Part shown: positions 1 through 10,078 of the stretch, piece by piece
How the letters are laid out: every line of letters starts with the position of its first letter
Position numbering within the stretch: the first letter of the stretch is position 1
Assembly (NCBI RefSeq): GCF_037126465.1
Contig: NW_026999466.1
Coordinates: 62,001 to 126,000 of the forward strand
Length of the DNA: 64,000 bases
DNA from: Ornithodoros turicata
Taxonomy: Eukaryota; Arthropoda; Arachnida; Ixodida; Argasidae
Reading direction: 5' to 3'
Notes under the pieces: model-generated
The model's database searches: none
What the model saw: only the letters and a program-made list of their open reading frames with translations
What the model was told of the DNA's origin: nothing
Made by a program: the position numbers and the translations under genes

Positions 1-311
1 GGCAACATGCTGGTATGCACATGATCTCGATATATACATACGCATATTTTCACTTGCCCCGTAATACGTAGCGGTGTACGGTCCGATAATGAAAACCATA
101 CTTCTGGGAAAACTTAAAAAATTGAATAGGAACATCATATTATAGCACACCTCACATGCAGACTGGAAAGAAAATTGGACTAACAACTGCGTAATCATAC
201 ACGAATATATTCTGCGCACACCTGCTAATTACATATGCGCTAATTGTCTGCCGCTCCGTAATGGAATATGCATATAAAATGGTTAAAAAGTAAGCGAGCT
301 GGTGGCTAAGA
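1..311. other. AT-rich sequence, no gene seen
   Basis: I see no convincing coding frame, splice pattern or repeat here. The only short open frames are on the minus strand and lack any recognisable motif. Confidence 0.4.
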
Positions 312-428
312 TCCATGACGAAAACCCGAGACTGGGAAAAAGACGAAAGACAGACGACACAACACAATGACTTTGTGTTGTGTCGTCTGTCTTTCGTCTT
401 TTTCCCAGTCTCGGGTTTTCGTCATGGA
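312..428. repeat. perfect palindrome, 56-bp arms
   Basis: Bases 312-367 and 373-428 are exact reverse complements around a 5-base loop (TGACT). I found no mismatch in the 56 paired positions, so the copy is either very young or an artefact such as template switching in replication or library preparation. It lies just upstream of a decayed retrotransposon fragment and encodes nothing recognisable. Confidence 0.9.
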
Positions 429-579
429 ATATGTATCACCAGGCCTACCGTTAATGCCACACCAAGAAAAAAGCCGTCTAACTACCGTTCTACTCTCGAC
501 ATACATCACTTCTGGGTGCACGAATCTTTCTGTACTGAATCTTATGCGTATGTAGTAGGCACCAACGACAAATCTCACA

Positions 580-1466
580 GAAGCTCTAACCGAGAAGTAC
601 GAGCGCTTGCGACCCAACTTTGTTCCCGAGGCTTTTCAATCTGTCTCTGCTGGGTCCCCAGCCACACTGGGATCCCGGGGAATGAACGAGCCGACCGTGA
701 GGCTCGGCGAGCGTTGGCACAAGAGGAGTCAGCTCTAGGACTACCCTACCAAGACATCCTGCCAGTGTTAAAGAGAGCTGTCTGCACACAGTGGCAGCAG
801 GAGTGGGACATGGAAGAAAATAACAAGCTACACCTCACACAGCCACACGTTTCCCCCCCGCATCGGACTGAACACATCAACAGATCATCCGAAGTTCTTT
901 ACGCGAGATTGAGGATTGGACACACATGGCTTACGCATCACCACCTACTCAGAGGTCAGGATCCGCCAGCTTGTGCGCACTGCGGTGACAGCTTGACTGT
1001 CTTGCACGTACTGGCATCCTGCCCTCACTTCGAACACCAACGCCAACAGTATTTCACCGCATTCTACAGATACCATGTCCCACTCCACCCAGCCCTTCTA
1101 CTGGGTGACACTCCTCTTGTGCCGTTTGATAACGTCATTAAATTTCTGACCACATGTGGGTTTCTTAGTCAGATGTAGATGATAAGCATTGCTCCGCTTT
1201 TATCCAATATCACTGAACTCATGTAAATATCTCATTGTCACACATTGTCACACTAGCTTGCTTGTTGTCGTCATCCTCTTCTCTCTCTTATCCTCGTCAA
1301 TATCATCGCTCATACCTGTAGATAGATTTTAACTACCACACACTCTCTCTCACATCATCTTTCCCATAATCATCTCCGACACGCTCACCATGGTTTTGGC
1401 GCTCTATGGCCTTTGTTGCCTTTGTGCCATTAAACACATCAATCAATCAATCAATCAATCAATCTA
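580..1466 (+). mobile_element. non-LTR retrotransposon 3' fragment (RNase H and zinc knuckle)
   Basis: The frame ending at 1178 encodes the C-terminal end of a LINE-type polyprotein. It has an RNase H tail with WVPSHTGIPGNERAD, which carries the last catalytic Asp region of the family, then a region with CAHCG followed by H and C (a CCHC-like knuckle) as in I/R1/LOA-type elements. The endonuclease and reverse transcriptase are absent, so this is a 5'-truncated insertion. After the stop there is about 260 bases of 3' UTR and a (CAAT)n tail at about 1440-1464, a common LINE ending. The frame stays open upstream into the palindrome, but I do not think that part belongs to the element. Confidence 0.75.
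1440..1464 (+). repeat. (CAAT)n microsatellite tail
   Basis: Six tandem AATC units directly after the 3' UTR of the non-LTR fragment. It is probably the tail made at target-primed reverse transcription. Confidence 0.8.
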
Positions 1467-1630
1467 ACATACGTTATTTGAAAGTTGCGCAAACGTATAT
1501 CAAACAATGGGCCCAGAGTAGGCGGCCTACCAGTTGCCCAGCAGCAGTCGGCGCGGGCGGAGAGCGCCATTGTTGACCACCGTTTGGGTTCCTGGTTTTC
1601 AGCGATTATATTTTCTTAAATTCCGTGTGA

Positions 1631-1918
1631 AAGAATGCAGGTATTTTAAAAGCTGGAAGCAATGGTCATGCTTGCCAGCTGGACATTCCAGAGAGTGCAC
1701 TTGTTAACGGTTTAATCGCCTTCGCCGAACGCATTAAGATGTTTCTAGTGGACGACTATATGCCGTTTTCATTGAATACTCTAGTCAAGAACCCTTATCG
1801 TCATTGGCTGTCCCTCCGTGGAAAAGTCAAATATGAGAGGATGTGTTGCATGAAGTTGGCCGGGATGTCTTTTGGAGTAGAGAAAGCAAAAACTTACATC
1901 AAAGAGAGCGACAAATAG
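1631..1918 (+). pseudogene. unrecognised open frame, possible exon or transposon scrap
   Basis: An open frame of about 95 codons runs from a TGA at 1628 to a TAG at 1916-1918, with its first ATG at about 1739. It reads like protein (a hydrophobic helix-like stretch, then a Lys/Arg-rich end) but I recognise no family. It could be a decayed transposase exon or chance. Confidence 0.25.
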
Positions 1919-2253
1919 TTGACCCGGACAGATCACTTTGCCGTATGTCGGTGATGTCATGAAAACCGTAACGTTGGCCATGAGGGATGACCAAAAGTGA
2001 AGCCTTAGGGTCTTTGCTTATGTTGTTATTTTGTTTCGGTGTCCACGCACAGAAATAAAAGTGCGAGTTTATTGAGAGCATACACTGAGTGGTTAGTGGT
2101 TCTGGAGCGAAAGGCTAAACAGATAGAGAGAGGTGGTAGACCCCCATCTGTTGTAATTGCAACAGCGCAATAACAACAAGAGCTTTATTGTGATATGATG
2201 AATATGGAGTTTCACCGCAACGGGAGATTATCTACCCCATTGCTGGTGGTGAT

Positions 2254-2493
2254 GTGGATAATGAAATAATGATTCCCTCATTGGTGGGACGGATTTGGCC
2301 AGGGACCAATCAATTTTCAGAGAAAGAGGGGACGAGAGTCCAGCTGATTGAGAGACCCGGAGAGTGCGGTTTGGAAGGTTGGTCAAATAAACCTTGTGGT
2401 AAAACATGTGATTCCCAACATTCACAAACACAGAAGAACAGCAAGAGGGAAACAGTATGTGAAAATGTGCTTCGAAAGAGAAAGACTTGGTAA
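2254..2493 (+). pseudogene. cysteine-rich frame, possible TIL-type inhibitor remnant
   Basis: A 79-codon frame contains the spacing ECGLEGWSNKPCGKTC followed by a later VCEN. This resembles the first half of trypsin-inhibitor-like (TIL) domains, which are abundant in secreted arthropod proteins. Several cysteines of a full TIL domain are missing, there is no signal peptide, and I cannot define the splice sites. It may be a relic exon or coincidence. Confidence 0.22.
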
Positions 2494-2499
2494 AACACA

Positions 2500-3300
2500 T
2501 CCATTGCTAGTATAGGCGCAGCTGTGTTTCGTTAACCTCCTTTAATGTTCGTCCATGGTGACAAAGCCTCGGAGTTTTCTGGATGTGTTCGCCAGCGAAG
2601 ACTTTTAGTATAGCGTATGCTGTCGCCTTTGCGTAGGTACGGGATCTGCGTTGGTGGTTCTGCGCAACGTACGAAACTCTATTTCTGTTATGGGCGTTCG
2701 CAGAACCTTCAACGATGTGTACGATGCTCTTACGTACCTACGATGTACTAAGGCTCTGTATTGGGTCGCGTAACATTCAGTTATTTGCTTTGCATTGCTT
2801 GTTTCTGATTGTGGAGCGAAGAAATTTCTTGGCTCGCTTGCTGGTGAGGAATGCAAGGTGATAACGTGATGGTGATCATGGTAAGGATATGGTGAATGCA
2901 AGGTGATGCATGTAAGATCAGGCAGGCTGGCCCGCACGTAGTAGTAGATTTTGCCTGAAGAGTTATTTGTTGTTGGCCGATATCTCTAGCTGGAAACAAC
3001 GGCTGAAACAAACGGCTGGCATGTGGTCGGAAGGCTGACTTCGGAGCTCTGTAACGCCGACGCCTTGCAAATAATGCAACATGTTTCTTTCCTTTTCTTT
3101 TTTTCATATTCTGCAGCCACACCCTTTAGACGGTAACGAAAAAATATCTACACGCGAAATAATCCGGCTCTTCGAAATGGGCTCGAAGGTGTGATTTATA
3201 CTTCCCGATTTTTCACATATTTGCGCGGCTGCAGTGTATGACGCACTGCACAAAAAAATTCCAAACTTACATTACCTGAAAGCAGATTTCACGACAAACA
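2500..3300. other. intergenic, nothing supported
   Basis: Minus-strand open frames over 2605-3122 overlap one another and have low-complexity composition without motifs. I see no gene or structured repeat. Confidence 0.35.
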
Positions 3301-3324
3301 AAATGATATATTGCTCACTGACGT

Positions 3325-3655
3325 CAATGATTCGCGAACGAATCTTTCGAACGAGTCCCTATGTTCACTGATTTGAACGAACACATCACATATTCGGGCC
3401 ACGCGCGCTGAGCTTCGCCTGGCTAAATACTGCGCATGCGTTCAACACGGCTTTACAGCGATGAAAATAGATGGCGACACGCGCACCATCGACTGGAGGA
3501 GAGTGGAGAAACTGAAGCGAACCGGGGGGGGGGGACGTCTAAGTGAACTGGTGAACGAGTACGATCGACGATAGTGAATGAGTTCATTCAGTTTGTGCCC
3601 GGTATTCGTTCATTCCGAACTGTTCATTCGCGAACGACACATCACTAATCTAAGT
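3325..3655. repeat. GAACGA-rich short interspersed or MITE-like repeat
   Basis: The segment begins and ends with ATTCGCGAACGA-type sequence and is full of GAACGA/TCGTTC motifs in both orientations, with a G-run near 3523. This is what a small non-autonomous DNA transposon looks like. I cannot identify exact ends or a target duplication. Confidence 0.4.
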
Positions 3656-4209
3656 ACCCTATTATGCGTGGTATTAGGGGGATGTTCATTATATCGCTAG
3701 TCCATAGCAGGAAGAGGTTGCGCAAAGAACACATACCTGAGCTGCTCCCATTCAATGGTACGACAGTCAGAGGTACTATTATTGAGATGGACATACTTTA
3801 TACTGTGTTCAAAGCAGCTTTCTAATAACAAATTAATGAAAAATGTTTATGAAGCACTCCAAGTTCATGCCCATAAAGATAAAGATAAGGATAAGTTTGC
3901 AAGGACAAACGTATTTCTTGGATTTTGATGACATATGCAAAACTACATTCTACCAGGTAAAGCACGGAACATGTCTTCGCGACCTCCATAACGCTTCGAT
4001 TCTTTACATAAGATCTACTACAAGGGTGAACGAAATCTCGCTGACAGGTTCCTGTTCACATAAGATGGACACCACAAAGAGACAACGCATCGTTTAATAA
4101 AGTTTGTGAACATGAAGAAGAAGTGTTGAAGTACTGTTTGCAGTAAGAAACACCCCCTGCGCCTTGTCGGTTAAAATGATGAGCTCTTACATATTGTCTT
4201 TGTCCACAG

Positions 4210-4348
4210 TACGCGGGACGCAGTAGCGACGTGCGTGCGGTCCACCCTGGAGGGTGAATGCGCACCCTATGCTGATGAATTGGTCGACAGTCTCAACTAC
4301 GAGCTGAAGAAAGAATTTGGCGACCTGTCCTGCGACTTGGAATGCTAA
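4210..4348 (+). CDS. terminal exon of a likely host secreted cysteine-rich protein
   Basis: An acceptor (pyrimidine-rich tract then CCACAG at 4204-4209) is followed by a frame open from its first complete codon to TAA at 4346-4348. The exon begins in phase 2, so its first base finishes a codon from an upstream exon. It encodes about 45 residues with four cysteines (TCV, GEC, SCDLEC), acidic and helical in character, like the end of a small secreted protein. A polyadenylation signal follows 36 bases later. I could not find the upstream exons in the window. This is the best candidate for a host gene here; its function is unknown. Confidence 0.5.
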
Positions 4349-4383
4349 GAAGCAAACCGCACGGATAGTAACACGGTGCATGA

Positions 4384-4389
4384 AATAAA
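4384..4389 (+). terminator. polyadenylation signal AATAAA
   Basis: Canonical AATAAA 36 bases after the stop codon of the cysteine-rich terminal exon, supporting it as the 3' end of a transcript. Confidence 0.5.
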
Positions 4390-4399
4390 TTGCTGCACT

Positions 4400-5510
4400 T
4401 GACGTAAAACAGTTGATGTATTTATTACAATTACTGGTCATCTTCGCCTTACGGTGTAAGCCTTAGTAACCAATGAAAGATGTCCATCTAATCATATCAG
4501 CCTCTATTTTCCCAGATGACACGTATACTGCTCTTCATTTGGACCTGTGTAGAGGTTCCTGTCGTGAATAGGATTCTGGTTCAGTTATTCCATGTTAGCG
4601 CCGCGAAGCAAATGTGGCTCTGAGCGGCGTGGAAGGGTGGTTGGTATGCGTCCTGGGCTGGATTCAGGAGGAGAACCCCAGATAGCACAGCCGGATCCCC
4701 AGTCTTCAGCACGACCTTGGCTGAGGCCTATTCTAGGGTAACCTATGTGTGCACACTGTTAGCCAAATGCCACATCTGCTCCTTTCATATCAGATAACAA
4801 GCTATAGAAATTGCCTGCAAGATGGTGCGCGAATTTACGGGTCGGTAAGTTACGACAAAGGAGGCAAAGTACGGCAAGTTACCACCAAGTCATTTACACG
4901 TCCTTCCAATGCCTTCAGATGTATTCCTGTCTATATGTAGAATGTCCGAAGCAAGTCAGAAAAAGAAAAGTGTAGAGAAAAAGTGTAGGGATAGGGAAAG
5001 CTGTAGGGAAGAACGTGTTGGGGTTACTAAGACCGCATGTCCTTCCGAATTTCTCGGGAGTTTGAGGCTGTCGTGGCTTTCAGTTCAGTCACGACCACGG
5101 CACTGCTCGCGCTCGAAAATTTTAATTACCTTTAAGGGTATAGATCACCTGTGCAATAAATGTCGTCATGTCACCCAGGCAGCACAAACCCTCAGGGAAA
5201 AGAGTGGGAACGCAATGGGGGCTTCGCCTCCTGTGCGGTCGATACTGGCCGACTGGATTTCAACGGAGTGGGGACGGAGGAGGTAGAGCGCAAGAGAAGA
5301 TAACTTGGTCCCCAGACTGTGGCCTGATCATTTCTCGGTCTGGTCTGGTTTTGGTCATCTGACCAAGAATATAGGATCGCTCCCCGATGCTGCTCTGATC
5401 ATTTCCCGATAATCAGTCACATGACCAGGGTGCGGCAACGAATTTCTCTTCTCAGGCTGTCAGGCGCCGACTGTGGCAATAACGTGACCCACAGTTTCGA
5501 ATCTGGCCAA
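4400..5510. other. intergenic, nothing supported
   Basis: Contains only short overlapping open frames without motifs. No RNA gene or mobile-element end is recognised. Confidence 0.35.
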
Positions 5511-5513
5511 TGT

Positions 5514-5868
5514 TGAACATGAGAGAACTGATGTTCTGAGGCTGGAACAACATAGAAGGGACAATCACATACAAGGCCTCAAGTTGCCTTAGAAATTAAC
5601 GATGAAAGATGAAGGTCACTGAAAAGGTTAGCCAGCTGTGGGACTCGAATACACATCTTCTGGATTACCGGTCCAGGGCTCTACCAATTGAGCTAAGCTA
5701 ACACGCCTTCGCAGCGACTTCCAGGGTGCGTCATCTGAAGGGACAAACCAGTCACCATATTTCATCGTTAATTTCTTAGGCAATTTGAGGCCTTGTATGT
5801 GATTGTTCCTTCTATGTTGTTCCAGCCTCAGAACATCAGTTCTCTCATGTTCAACATTTGCCGCTTGC
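5514..5868. repeat. foldback repeat enclosing a tRNA-like sequence
   Basis: Bases from about 5514 to 5612 recur as reverse complement at about 5758-5862 (shared tract GAACATCAGTTCTCTCATGTTC and about 80 more bases). The arms enclose the minus-strand tRNA-Thr-like sequence. A further inverted piece (5935-6031) repeats the tRNA-like half in plus orientation, so two SINE-like copies sit head to head. Confidence 0.65.
5631..5702 (-). tRNA. tRNA-Thr(GGT)-like sequence, probably a SINE head
   Basis: Read on the minus strand, 72 bases fold as a cloverleaf: 7-bp acceptor stem with two G-U pairs, TA at positions 8-9, 4-bp D stem, 5-bp anticodon stem (CTGGA/TCCAG) with GGT in the anticodon position, and a T arm with mismatches. 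Position 33 is C rather than the near-universal T. Related copies at 5997-6031 plus 21460-21502 and at about 32830-32880 share the downstream tract (ACCTTTTCAGTGAC), which is how a tRNA-derived SINE behaves. A functional tRNA gene is unlikely. Confidence 0.45.
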
Positions 5869-5996
5869 GTCGATCCCAGTCGTATGAATGTGTGTATGAG
5901 TGTGCAAAAAATGTAAGAGTGAAAGGAGGATGAGTGAAAGTGAGTGACTGGTTTGTCCCTTCAGATGACGCACCTTGGAAGTCACTAAGAAGGTGT

Positions 5997-6031
5997 GTTA
6001 GCTTAGCTCAATTGGTAGAGCCCTGGACCGG
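5997..6031 (+). tRNA. 5' half of a tRNA-Thr-like repeat split by Polinton E1
   Basis: Acceptor strand, D arm and 5' anticodon stem of the same tRNA-like family. It stops at the target duplication and resumes at 21460, on the far side of E1. Confidence 0.55.
6026..6031. repeat. target site duplication GACCGG, left of E1
   Basis: GACCGG directly abuts the E1 terminus and recurs at 21460-21465. Polintons make 6-bp duplications. The uninterrupted sequence is the anticodon arm of the tRNA-like repeat. Confidence 0.9.
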
Positions 6032-7283
6032 AGTAGTATGGGATCAGCTAAACTGGCCCACAACTCACACAGTGGCCTGGACGCCATTAATGAGCAATTA
6101 GAGCTAATTGGGACCCCCCACATTAATCAGGATCATTCAGGGAGTCATTACACTAATTGGGGCGCATCTAGGACGTGTCCAGACCACTGTGTGAGTTGTG
6201 GGCTAGTTGAGCTGATAAAAAATAAAAAAATAGGTAGAAAATAAAATGAAAAGATAGAGATAGAGTGGAGAGAAACAATATATTCGAAAATCAACGATGC
6301 CGCGGCGAAGAAGCCGCTCCGCAACACCCGAGTGACCAGCGCCCGCCATGTTGGTAGTTTGCACCCAGCAGTTGCAGAGATCGACGACAGGTGGCCACGT
6401 AGTTGCAAGGCATCACACCAGATGCCGCCACCGTCATAGCTCTAGACGAGAAACACAGAACAAGATACTAGCGGCAGGTAAAAATGGCAGCACTGCTAAA
6501 CAAGTCTAGGCATGCGAGAGAAAAGGTCTAACCGCTACTGCTAAAACAGCACGGAGAAAACAGTACACATCGGGGAAAAAAGCTCACGGGGGCGATCGCT
6601 TAGGCCTAACCACAACACTATGCAGCTAACACAAGGCGGGAACCACACATCGCTACACATGCGTCAACATGCTTGCTCACCGCAAAAACAAGTCTAAACA
6701 TGCGAGAAAAGGCTTAACACGAGCGCGCTTGGGCATAACCTCAACACTACGCAGCTAACACAAGGCGGGAACCACACATCGCTAAACATGCGTCAACAGG
6801 CTTGGACACCGCAAAACAAGTCTAAACATGCGAGAAAAGGCTTAACACGAGCGCGGTCACCGCTAAACACGGCAAACATACGAGAAAAGGAGTGCGTCAA
6901 ATCACTCACCTTTTCCCCCACGGCAACTTCCAGGCAGAAACTGAGCGACCGCGGAGAACACACCTCTGCTCTCTACGAGATCAAGCCAGAAAGTGAGCGA
7001 GCGCGCGGAATGCACGTCCGTCTTCCGCGACGGTCCGAGAGAAACTGAGAGAGGCGACGCGCAGCGGCAGCTATGGATGCGCGCGCGCCCTCTGCTCCAC
7101 CCGTCCGCGCATGCGCCGGCCTCTGCGCCGGCCGCGGGTGTTTTCGGTTTCGGCTCTCTGCTGCGCGCGCGCGCGCGCTCCTAGCGGCGACGGGTGGCTT
7201 TTCAGTTTCGCTTTCATTCTCCGTTCTTTGCGCGCGCGCGTTTATCTGTATAAAGGCAGCGCGCACCGCGCTCGCGTCATCAT
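6032..7283 (+). repeat. E1 left terminal inverted repeat
   Basis: Reverse complement of 20204-21459 with small indels. The outer 200 bases hold AATTAG/CTAATT palindromic runs, the middle has two tandem units of about 130 bp (repeat starts near 6689 and 6817), and the inner 250 bases are CpG-rich with alternating GC runs and a TATA box. Confidence 0.93.
7249..7256 (+). promoter_or_regulatory. TATA box in the left TIR
   Basis: TATAAAGG lies 52 bases before the ATG of the first gene. The same box occurs in the right TIR pointing inward, so each TIR works as a promoter for the gene next to it. Confidence 0.65.
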
Positions 7284-7307
7284 TCTGACCGATACGTGGA
7301 AAACGCC

Positions 7308-7583
7308 ATGTGTGGTTTATTCTCCTGCGTTTCTCGTCGTCGCAAGGAAAAGACAAAAAACGAAGAACTTCGCGAATTTATACGCGGCATCGTGGAGGAA
7401 GACTTTCAAGTCCACCGTCTGGAATGGTTGCAAGCACGTCAAGAAATGTGTCAGGACAAGATGAAGACGCTCGACCGCATCTTAGCGGCGGACAGACAGG
7501 CGAAAAAGAAGTCCAACTTTAGCCTGGACAATCTGTATTGGGAACGCAGTTCCGATGTAGAGGACGACGACGAGGATGTGTAA
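7308..7583 (+). CDS. E1 small basic N-terminal-cysteine protein, function unknown
   Basis: A 91-residue protein starting MCGLFSC, with a basic patch (RRRKEK), a long charged helix and a very acidic tail. I chose the ATG at 7308; the frame is open slightly further but without an ATG. Cysteines beside a basic patch at the extreme N-terminus suggest lipid attachment and membrane binding. The E2 counterpart starts MGAAWKLFTRC, a myristoylation-type start, which supports that inference. First gene after the TIR promoter. A polyadenylation-like AATAAA follows the stop within a few bases. The E3 copy keeps only the last third. No known family recognised. Confidence 0.7.
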   Translation: MCGLFSCVSRRRKEKTKNEELREFIRGIVEEDFQVHRLEWLQARQEMCQDKMKTLDRILAADRQAKKKSNFSLDNLYWERSSDVEDDDEDV

Positions 7584-7653
7584 ATAAAAGCGATGCATTT
7601 CTCTTCGAGCCTCAGTCTCTTCTTTCTCTTCCTGAAACGTGTACGCACGTAAC

Positions 7654-8628
7654 ATGTCTTCCCCCGAACTTTTTCATTTCCGTCATCCTTTTCGCTGTAT
7701 CTTAAGCGGTCCCTCCATGTGCGGCAAATCTACGTTCGTTGCTAACGTGTTGAGGAACCTGAACGACGTGGTGGACAAGCCTCCGTCACAAATATTCTAC
7801 GTGCAGAAATATGCTTCGCCGAGCATGCAGGACGAATTCAGGGACTCCGTAAAATTTACCAAGGAGCTACCGCGAGAGTGGGACACGTCGCGCGCTACGC
7901 TGATCGTCGTCGACGATCACATGACCGACGCCGGTTCCTTGAAGGAGGTGACCGATCTTTTCATTCGGGGTTCTCACCACGCCAACGCGTCGATCTTCTT
8001 ACTCGTTCAAAACATCTTTTTCGACAGTAGCTATTTTAGAACAATATCCTACAACGCCAGTTACGTCGTCCTGTGGCGCACCGTGCGCAGCGTGCACCAG
8101 ATGGAACATTTCGGCCAACAGCTATTTGGCAGAAAAAGATTGGAGTATTTTCTGGACGCATATAAACAAGCGATGTCGTCGCCCCACGCATATTTACTCG
8201 TGGATCTTCACAACTATACGCACGAGGATCACAGGTTGCGTAGCAATATCTTTAGGAGAACGTCAATATATCTACGCTCCGAAATGAATCTCCGCCCTCA
8301 CCTCACTTTACTCAAAGTACTCTCCACTCTACCCCCTCCACGCCGCCGCGACGTCTTGAGACGTTCGTCCTCGTCCGACATGAAACACCTCTCCGAAATT
8401 TGCCTCAATGTATTGAACGGAAAGGTGGCTCTAGCTCCAGATACGTTCGCGCGTTTGAAGAAGCACAAACGCTTTTTACGACAGCTCGCCTACAAAAAGA
8501 TCCACAAGAATCCGCAACGTTTGAAGCGCTATCTGTCTCAGCAGCGAGGACAGGGCGTTCTTTCGTCGGTGGTTCCTCTCCTGCTTTCTGCCGTGTTGAA
8601 CCTTTTCGCCAATGGCCAAGAGAATTGA
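7654..8628 (+). CDS. E1 genome-packaging ATPase, fused to the next gene by a 2-bp deletion
   Basis: FtsK/HerA-type packaging ATPase of Polintons and related viruses, expected to drive DNA into the capsid. Walker A is GPSMCGKST at residues about 23-31 from the ATG at 7654; Walker B is LIVVDD about 70 residues later. In E3, and in outline in E2, the ATPase ends at a TGA that overlaps the ATG of a separate downstream gene. In E1 two bases are missing near 8252, so the frame runs on through that next gene. Residues after about 200 therefore belong to the basic hydrophobic-tail protein (compare 53034-53378). Whether the fused product works is doubtful. Confidence 0.85.
   Translation: MSSPELFHFRHPFRCILSGPSMCGKSTFVANVLRNLNDVVDKPPSQIFYVQKYASPSMQDEFRDSVKFTKELPREWDTSRATLIVVDDHMTDAGSLKEVTDLFIRGSHHANASIFLLVQNIFFDSSYFRTISYNASYVVLWRTVRSVHQMEHFGQQLFGRKRLEYFLDAYKQAMSSPHAYLLVDLHNYTHEDHRLRSNIFRRTSIYLRSEMNLRPHLTLLKVLSTLPPPRRRDVLRRSSSSDMKHLSEICLNVLNGKVALAPDTFARLKKHKRFLRQLAYKKIHKNPQRLKRYLSQQRGQGVLSSVVPLLLSAVLNLFANGQEN
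8284..8628 (+). CDS. E1 basic protein with hydrophobic C-terminus (in-frame inside the fused ORF)
   Basis: By comparison with E3 this is a separate 114-residue gene starting at the ATG MNLRPH. It has an Arg/Lys-rich middle (LKKHKRFLRQLAYKKIHK), the junction QQRGQG, and a hydrophobic tail (VVPLLLSAVLNLF). The layout of basic body, then QxGG-like turn, then hydrophobic helix recurs in Polintons. I infer a capsid-interior or membrane-active minor protein. Its stop overlaps the start of the next gene by 17 bases. Confidence 0.6.
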   Translation: MNLRPHLTLLKVLSTLPPPRRRDVLRRSSSSDMKHLSEICLNVLNGKVALAPDTFARLKKHKRFLRQLAYKKIHKNPQRLKRYLSQQRGQGVLSSVVPLLLSAVLNLFANGQEN

Positions 8629-9085
8629 AGTGACCACCTCCATCGGAAACATTCTTTCCTCGAAGGAGAGTGACGACGTCAAAGTGAAACTCATACTGCA
8701 AGCACTGTATCGCATACTCAAGCAGAACGGATTTGACCCCTACGACAATAAAAACAAGGCGTCCGACGCTACAAATGACTTTGACTATTCGCTCCTCTCT
8801 CCAGAGGTGGACGAAGAGGAAGCGGAAAGGGTCGTCTTGGAATTAAAGAAGGTTCTTTCCTGGGATCGCGAGGGTTGTGTCTCCGTGTCGGGCAAGCCCA
8901 TCAGACACTCCTCCGTTTACGAACTCGTCAATTATTTGTTGCAACGTAAGACGGGAAAGAAACCTTCCTGGTTCCCCAAAGTCTCGAAACTATTGCGTCT
9001 GATTTCTCTACCCAAATCTCGCGAGCCTCAACAGCAGCAGCAGCAGCAGGCCTCCATTGCGTGCACGACTTACGGAGGGATATGA
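8612..9085 (+). CDS. E1 conserved Polinton protein of unknown function (157 aa)
   Basis: Starts MAKRIEVTTSIGNILSSKES and contains a conserved core near residues 80-110 (LSWDREG, GKPIRHSS, ELVNYLLQR) followed by a WFPKVSKLL helix and a poly-Gln run. The W...G..I..S core is shared with E2 (38413-38951) and E3 (53362-53838), so it is a real gene, but I know no function for it. It overlaps the gene before it. The Gln run differs by one codon between E1 (7) and E3 (8). Confidence 0.75.
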   Translation: MAKRIEVTTSIGNILSSKESDDVKVKLILQALYRILKQNGFDPYDNKNKASDATNDFDYSLLSPEVDEEEAERVVLELKKVLSWDREGCVSVSGKPIRHSSVYELVNYLLQRKTGKKPSWFPKVSKLLRLISLPKSREPQQQQQQQASIACTTYGGI

Positions 9086-10078
9086 GAAACCAGAGGGTGG
9101 TTTGGGGGGGTGTGGAACGCTATAGAAAAGCGCATCACTTGAGCAAAAAGAAGGCTCTCACCATTCTCAGAAAGCTGGATGCCTACACGCTCCACCATCC
9201 GGTCAGAAGAAAGTTTAATAGGAGACGCATCATCGCGCTCAAGATCAACGACGTGTGGCAAATGGATCTACCGCTACATTCTCGTGGCAATCGATTCCCT
9301 CTCCCGCTTTCTGCGCACCCTCCCACTAAAGACGAAGCGCCCCGCCGAAATGAAAAGGGCCATGATAAGACTTTTTCGGGGAGGTAACGTACCTACACGC
9401 ATCTTTTGCGACAGAGGCGGGGAATTCTACAACAAGACCGTCAAGGAGTATCTCTCACGAAAGAAGGTACACATGTATTCTACCTTCTCTCCAGTAATCA
9501 AAGCATCGCAGGCAGAGCGCGTCATACGCACTTTACGCGACAGAATATTCCGTTATTTTAGAGTAACGGGAAAATACCACTTCGTTTCCGCGCTTCCCAA
9601 GATCGTGCACGACTACAACACCACCAAACACAGGACTTTGGGCATCAGCCCGTCCGAAGTCACGCCCGAAAACGAATTGGAGCTGTTCAATAAGATAAAT
9701 GGGAAGCCCGTCGTACCCTCCGTGAAAAAGAAGCTCAAACTGGGGGATAAAGTGAGGGTCCTACTACACAGAAAAGGCTTTCATAAGAGCTCGGAAGGGA
9801 GTTGGTCACCTCAGATTTTCACCGTCTCCCGCCTGAGAGACACCTCTCCTCCCGTCGTACACCTGGAAGATTACCGGGGTAAGGAAGTGGACGGATCTTT
9901 CTACCCGGAGGAGGTACTCGTCGTAACCCGAGACGCCAATCAGCCTTGGCCAGTAACGAAAGTGCTGAGAAAGAAGCAACTGAACGGTCAGAGCTTCTCC
10001 TTGGTTCGCTGGTTCGGTTACGACAAAGAACACGACAGTTGGGTTCCGAGCAGCGACGTGGTCAAGATTGGGAAATGA
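9082..10078 (+). pseudogene. E1 retroviral-type integrase (rve plus chromodomain), 38-bp deletion
   Basis: Polinton integrase that would insert the element with 6-bp duplications. Order: N-terminal basic region with DAYTLHHPVRRKF, DDE catalytic core, C-terminal chromodomain (VRWFGYDKEHDSWVPSSDV). Compared with the intact E3 gene, 38 bases are missing just after the first catalytic region (QMDL, near 9270), which shifts the frame and removes core residues. E1 also has seven Gs where E3 has six near 9104-9110. One further change replaces Glu by Lys five residues before the AER of the third catalytic motif. The gene cannot make an active integrase as read. Confidence 0.88.

Noticed and set aside
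5631..5702. Functional tRNA-Thr gene
   Set aside because: Unusual anticodon GGT with C33, T-stem mismatches, no T-run terminator, and several copies sharing a non-tRNA tail point to a SINE.
7073..7290. Long open frames rich in Ala/Arg on both strands of the E1 TIRs
   Set aside because: They are shadows of the GC-rich TIR and occur mirrored in both TIRs and in several frames at once. The real starts lie inward of the TATA boxes.
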